Below are positions 60,770 through 64,000 of a stretch of 64,000 bases of DNA, piece after piece. The translations under genes were made by a program, and so were the position numbers. Source of the DNA: Pleomorphomonas sp. (GTDB lineage: Bacteria; Pseudomonadota; Alphaproteobacteria; Rhizobiales; Pleomorphomonadaceae). Under the pieces are notes generated by a model, which saw nothing but the letters and a program-made list of their open reading frames with translations, was not told where the DNA came from and ran no database searches. Each line of letters begins with the position of its first letter. Positions within the stretch are counted from its first letter, which is position 1. Location: NCBI GenBank assembly GCA_029976075.1, contig JARKNW010000032.1, positions 1 through 64,000 on the forward strand. Reading direction: 5' to 3'.

Positions 60770-60797
60770 CGCGGACGATCGTCTCCGATCGTCCGCG
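60770..60797. terminator. Bidirectional hairpin between convergent genes
   Basis: Perfect 12-bp stem CGCGGACGATCG (60770-60781) with CGATCGTCCGCG (60786-60797) and a TCTC loop, between the FAD oxidase stop and the ftrD stop. T-tracts are weak on both sides (CTTTCG on the minus strand). It probably ends both transcripts. Confidence 0.65.
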
Positions 60798-60831
60798 TTG
60801 CCCAAGACTTGAGCTCTGGTCGTGGATGCGT

Positions 60832-62283
60832 TCACAGACCGAAGATGGCGGGCCACCAACCGAAGCCTACGAACAGGCTGCCGGCAACGCCCGGCACCAG
60901 CGGCATCCAGCGCTTTCCGAGCGCCAGCCCCTGGCGCCGCAGGATGCGATCACCGAGCCAGATACTCCAGACCACACCGATCAGGAACAAACCGCCCCGG
61001 ATGACATGCACCCCTTCCATGCCTACGAACGTGTAGCGGAGCGGCATCAGCAGTTCGGCACCGAGACCAATGATCAGGCTCATGAGAGCCACCGGCGCGT
61101 ACTGGTATCCAAGCTCTGTGAACACCTGCCCGAAGCTGCCGTCGGCACCGAGCCGGTGGGCGATGACCGAGCCGATGGCGGTGAGACTTGCAAGGACGGC
61201 GGTCAACACCGCCATGGTGCCCAGCATGAAGCCGACGATCATCATGAAGTCCAGCCACATGAAGGTTTCGGCACGTGCGGGATGAACGCTCATCAGCCAG
61301 GATGGACCAACGCGGGTGATCCAGTCGATGTGATTCTGGATTGCCCAGACGCCGAAGCTTTGGCGGATCGACTGATACTGCGGCAGCACCAGCCAGAGGA
61401 ACCCACCAAGAGCCACGCCGGTGTCGAGGAACAGGAACCATGCTTCAGCCGGATTGGCGCGGTGGTCGCGGATGTCCTCGACCTCCACACCCGGGCGGCG
61501 AAGATCAAGCCGAATGCTGCCAGCCGCCTTTGGGTTGACGCAACGGAAACACTCGATGCAATGCCGGCTTTCGCACTTTCGCGGCAGATCGATCATGGTC
61601 GGGCAGGCGCCGCGCTCGGTATAGGCATCTCCACCGCTGAGCCTGACCTTGGGTGAGAACTGCACGGCGCCAAGCCTGGAATAAAGACCGAGAACGCGAC
61701 CGATCGGGCAGAGGTGGCGGCACCAGACGCGCTTGTTGCGACCGTAAAGGCCGCCGATGGCGATGGCCAGCAGCATGGTGCCACCGAACAGGCCTGCCGC
61801 GGCTTCCGGATGGTCCCGGACGCCGATCGTCTGACCGTAGAGCGTCATGATGATGAAGCTGAGCGCAGGCGTACCTTCCCACTTGATCCAGCCGGGAATG
61901 GCGCGCTGCAGGCCATATTTGTTGGCCCACTCGGAGGCAGCCCCCATCGGGCAGAGCGTGCCACACCAGATACGGCCGAAAGCGATCACTGACAGGAAGA
62001 CCAGCGGAAACCAGATGCCCCAGAGAAGATAGCGCAGGAAGAGCGTTGGATTGCTGAGGATGCCACTCTCGGCCGGCGGATCCGGCAGCAGGAGGGGGAG
62101 GCCGATCACCACCAGGAAGACGCCGAACATCAGCACCTGGATGAGGGTGAAGTGCTTTCGCCAGCGAACAAACAGCGCTTCGGTCTTGCGCGTGAATGCA
62201 CCGCGCGAGTCGACACCTGCAGGTTCGATCATGGACCTCACGGCCGGGCCAACGAAGTCGTCGCCACGGGCAAGCCTGTTCAT
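60832..62283 (-). CDS. ftrD: FtrD-type membrane polyferredoxin (4Fe-4S)
   Basis: 483-aa inner-membrane iron-sulphur protein of the NapH/CcoG-like group, the electron-transfer partner in FtrABCD ferrous-iron uptake. It has about eight hydrophobic segments. Cys motifs are WCGTLCPMGAASEW, WCRHLCPIGRVLGLYSR and CESRHCIECFRCVNP, enough for two 4Fe-4S clusters. The ATG at 62283 was chosen for the strong GGAGGGAC eight bases upstream; the frame is open 51 codons further but crosses the promoter region. In Brucella and Bordetella ftrD lies last in an ftrABCD operon. Here it is divergent from ftrA, with shared palindromic sites between. Confidence 0.88.
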   Translation of the reverse strand: MNRLARGDDFVGPAVRSMIEPAGVDSRGAFTRKTEALFVRWRKHFTLIQVLMFGVFLVVIGLPLLLPDPPAESGILSNPTLFLRYLLWGIWFPLVFLSVIAFGRIWCGTLCPMGAASEWANKYGLQRAIPGWIKWEGTPALSFIIMTLYGQTIGVRDHPEAAAGLFGGTMLLAIAIGGLYGRNKRVWCRHLCPIGRVLGLYSRLGAVQFSPKVRLSGGDAYTERGACPTMIDLPRKCESRHCIECFRCVNPKAAGSIRLDLRRPGVEVEDIRDHRANPAEAWFLFLDTGVALGGFLWLVLPQYQSIRQSFGVWAIQNHIDWITRVGPSWLMSVHPARAETFMWLDFMMIVGFMLGTMAVLTAVLASLTAIGSVIAHRLGADGSFGQVFTELGYQYAPVALMSLIIGLGAELLMPLRYTFVGMEGVHVIRGGLFLIGVVWSIWLGDRILRRQGLALGKRWMPLVPGVAGSLFVGFGWWPAIFGL

Positions 62284-62439
62284 CGCGTGTCCCTCCGACA
62301 CCAAAATCATCGCCGCGCCTCGCCCGTCCGCGAGGTGGCTTGAGATGCTAATTGCTCGCACTAGCGTTTGCAGATCAAGCTGGTGGTACCCCTCACGCTC
62401 CCTAGCTGGCAGTGATAAATAGCTGACTAGTATCAATCA

Positions 62440-62456
62440 ATTAGAATGGATCTAAT
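62440..62456. promoter_or_regulatory. Candidate iron-regulator site, ftrD side
   Basis: Inverted repeat ATTAGA-N5-TCTAAT, similar in style to Irr/ICE or Fur-type boxes of alphaproteobacteria. It lies about 157 bases upstream of the ftrD ATG. The regulator assignment is inferred. Confidence 0.45.
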
Positions 62457-62506
62457 CAACCGTCAGGGGTTTTCCTATGATTGACCTCTATGCCATATCG
62501 CTCATA

Positions 62507-62523
62507 CTAATGACAATCATTAG
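62507..62523. promoter_or_regulatory. Candidate Fur-type box, ftrA side
   Basis: Perfect 7-3-7 inverted repeat CTAATGA-CAA-TCATTAG, containing the ATGA/TCAT halves of Fur-like sites, 16 bases before the ftrA ATG. Binding there would block the ftrA ribosome site or promoter in iron-replete cells. Confidence 0.6.
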
Positions 62524-62539
62524 CAACTAGGACGATGAA

Positions 62540-63082
62540 ATGCGCATCCTAACAGGTCTGGCTCTGGCCTCCGCGGCCTTTGGTTTTACGACGAGCGCGT
62601 ATGCCCTTGAGTATCCGATTGGTGAGCCGCAGTTTGGCGGCGGCATGGAAGTCGCCGCGGTCTATTTGCAGCCGATCGAGATGGAGCCGGCAGGCATGAT
62701 GTTGGCCGCCGACAAGGCGGATATCCACCTCGAGGCCGACATTCACGCCACCAAGGATAACGTCAACGGCTTCGCCAATGGCGACTGGGTACCCTATCTC
62801 GACATCAACTACGAGCTGACCAAGGACGGAAAGACGGTTTCAAAGGGGCCGTTCATGGGAATGGTTGCCTCCGACGGACCGCATTACGGCGACAACGTCA
62901 AGCTCGATGGTCCTGGCGTCTATCAGCTTACTTTCAAGATCGCTCCGCCTCCCAGCACCGGTCACATGGCCATGTTCGGACGCCATGTCGACAAGGAAAC
63001 GGGTGTGGCGCCTTGGTTCGAGCCGTTCGAGACCAAGTATGAGTTCACCTACGCAGGTACGGGGAAGAAGGGTGGCTATTGA
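62540..63082 (+). CDS. ftrA: Periplasmic iron-binding protein, P19/FtrA type
   Basis: 180-aa exported protein of the P19 (Tp34-like) family that binds copper and ferrous iron in the periplasm. The signal peptide ILTGLALASAAFGFTTSAYA is cleaved before LEYPIG. Conserved ligand regions are GGGMEVAAVYLQPIEMEPAG (with Met and Glu), DIHLEADIHATKDNVNGFA (His), MVASDGPHYGDNVKL (His) and GHMAMFGRHVDKETGVAPWF. It is the first gene of ftrA-ftrB-ftrC and overlaps ftrB by 11 bases. A palindromic Fur-like box lies just upstream. Confidence 0.92.
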   Translation: MRILTGLALASAAFGFTTSAYALEYPIGEPQFGGGMEVAAVYLQPIEMEPAGMMLAADKADIHLEADIHATKDNVNGFANGDWVPYLDINYELTKDGKTVSKGPFMGMVASDGPHYGDNVKLDGPGVYQLTFKIAPPPSTGHMAMFGRHVDKETGVAPWFEPFETKYEFTYAGTGKKGGY

Positions 63083-63443
63083 GCCTTTCTCCGGCACGAC
63101 GCACCGGCGGCCGCTATGTCAGGCCGCCGGATGCCTGCTCGTGATCCTCGCGGCGGCCGGTCCGGTCGCCGCTGAGGACGATCCAGTTTTCCGCATCGAG
63201 TTCAACGACGGCACCGTGACGCCGGCTCGCATCGAAGTACCGGCCGATACCCGTTTCGAACTGCAGTTGGTCAACGTCGGCAAGACGCCGGCTGAGTTCG
63301 AAAGCGTTCCCCTTCGCAAGGAGAAGGTGATTGGTCCGGGCGTCACGACGTCCATGGTGATCAAGTATCTCGATCCGGGCGAATACTCCTTCTTCGACGA
63401 CTTCCATCCGGAAGCGCCGCCGGCCCTGTTGGTCGCCAAGTAG
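63072..63443 (+). CDS. ftrB: Periplasmic cupredoxin-like protein, FtrB type
   Basis: 123-aa exported cupredoxin-fold protein expected to oxidise ferrous iron for the permease. The start is set at GTG 63072 (VAIEPFSGTTHRRP), with GGGGAAGAAG just upstream inside ftrA, because this gives a complete signal peptide (CLLVILAAAGPVAA cleaved before EDD). The mature part has FNDGTVTPARIEVPADTRFE, EFESVPLRKEKVIGPGVTTS and LDPGEYSFFDDFHPEAP, the last typical of the EfeO-like cupredoxin domain. The classical blue-copper Cys is absent, as usual in this group. It lies 36 bases before ftrC. Confidence 0.85.
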   Translation: MAIEPFSGTTHRRPLCQAAGCLLVILAAAGPVAAEDDPVFRIEFNDGTVTPARIEVPADTRFELQLVNVGKTPAEFESVPLRKEKVIGPGVTTSMVIKYLDPGEYSFFDDFHPEAPPALLVAK

Positions 63444-63479
63444 GTGGCGAACAGGGCGGGTTCAAACGAGGTCTGCTCA

Positions 63480-64000
63480 ATGTTCGGCTCCATAGCGTTC
63501 GTCGTATGGCGTGAGAGCGTCGAGGCGTTGCTGGTCATCGGCATTCTCGATGCCTGGCTGCGTGCCGAAACGCGTGATACCGGTCGTGCACGCTTGTTCC
63601 TATGGGGCGGTGTGGCCGCCGGTCTTGCTTTTGCCGGCGTCCTCGCTGTCCTGCTGGTCGGGCTGGGCGATGCGATTTCCGAGGATGCACAACTCGCCTA
63701 TACGACGGTGGTGGTACTGATTGCCGCCGCGCTCATCCTGCAGATGGTTTTTTGGATGCGCAGACATGGCCGGTCCATGAAGCGCGATCTCGAAACGCAG
63801 CTTTCCAGCGCCGTTGCGAGCCGATCGTGGTGGGGCGTGTTCGTGCTGGCACTGGTTGCCGTCGCCCGCGAGGGCAGCGAGACGGTCATATTCCTCTACG
63901 GCATTCTGTCATCGGGTGCTGCTGGAGATCTGATGTCTGGTATCGGCGCCGGCCTGTTTGGTTTTGTGCTGGCACTTCTCAGTTATGGTCTGTTGCAAGC
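63480..64000 (+). CDS. ftrC: FTR1-family iron permease, FtrC type (3' truncated)
   Basis: Inner-membrane iron permease cut by the window edge; 173 codons are visible. Both REXXE iron-binding motifs of the family are present: WRESVEALLVIGILDAWLR near residue 10 and VAREGSETVIFLYGILSSGA near residue 132. Five hydrophobic segments are visible. The ATG at 63480 has GAGG nine bases upstream. It completes ftrA-ftrB-ftrC as an oxidative ferrous-iron importer, with ftrD encoded divergently. Confidence 0.92.
   Translation, partial: MFGSIAFVVWRESVEALLVIGILDAWLRAETRDTGRARLFLWGGVAAGLAFAGVLAVLLVGLGDAISEDAQLAYTTVVVLIAAALILQMVFWMRRHGRSMKRDLETQLSSAVASRSWWGVFVLALVAVAREGSETVIFLYGILSSGAAGDLMSGIGAGLFGFVLALLSYGLLQ

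Noticed and set aside
1-64000. CRISPR arrays, insertion sequences, prophage, tRNA or rRNA genes
   Set aside because: I looked for regular repeats, transposase motifs and RNA gene signatures and saw none.

Overview
The window is gene-dense, GC-rich DNA from an alphaproteobacterium, most likely of the order Hyphomicrobiales (Rhizobiales). The reasons are an iolRCDB-mmsA inositol block with GGAA-N6-TTCC sites of the kind known for Sinorhizobium IolR, a kaiC-kaiB-HWE kinase module, GGAAC-N16/17-CGTT promoters of the EcfG general-stress type, a DUF2934 protein and an ftrABCD iron locus. I see no rRNA, tRNA, CRISPR array, insertion sequence or phage gene. The genus cannot be read from the sequence alone.

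Layout. 1-2593: the end of a CUT1 sugar importer operon (two permeases, ATPase), cut by the window edge. 2785-10832: a beta-glycoside uptake and cleavage operon (SBP, two permeases, GH116 enzyme, ATPase) with a divergent LacI regulator and two identical 12-bp palindromic operators between them. 10864-18378: a second CUT1 operon headed by its own LacI, whose only enzyme is a 702-residue ADP-ribosylglycohydrolase-family protein. 18742-19355: two small stress-type genes, each behind an EcfG-like promoter. 19665-25226: a LacI regulator divergent from an amidase-fold protein that has lost all three catalytic residues, followed by a GH65 phosphorylase fused to beta-phosphoglucomutase. 25320-28786: kaiC, kaiB and an HWE histidine kinase. 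29058-32331: a small protein, a LysR regulator, a tandem GNAT protein, a small partner and an XRE regulator. 32642-36198: a two-domain GT4 protein and a GH130 protein in one operon with an EcfG-like promoter far upstream. 36988-39375: a chemoreceptor.

39676-55923 is an inositol regulon. It encodes a full route from myo-inositol to acetyl-CoA and dihydroxyacetone phosphate: two Gfo/Idh/MocA dehydrogenases, IolE, IolD, IolB, IolC fused to a DUF2090 aldolase-like domain, and MmsA. It also has a CUT2 importer (ATPase, permease, SBP) and two RpiR-type regulators. Five GGAA-N6-TTCC or near-matching sites lie upstream of iolC, iolG, iolE, the second dehydrogenase and the importer. 56461-60746: metQ-metN-metI with a divergent FAD amine/amino-acid oxidase. 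60832-64000: the ftr iron uptake locus, with ftrD divergent from ftrA-ftrB-ftrC; ftrC runs off the window.

Two themes recur. Each solute-binding-protein gene is flanked on its 3' side by a strong hairpin, which would allow the binding protein to be made in excess of its permeases. Each sugar module also carries its own local repressor and visible palindromic sites. The genes least explained by known biology are the catalytically dead amidase, the ADP-ribosylglycohydrolase in a sugar operon, and the stress-linked GT4-GH130 pair.
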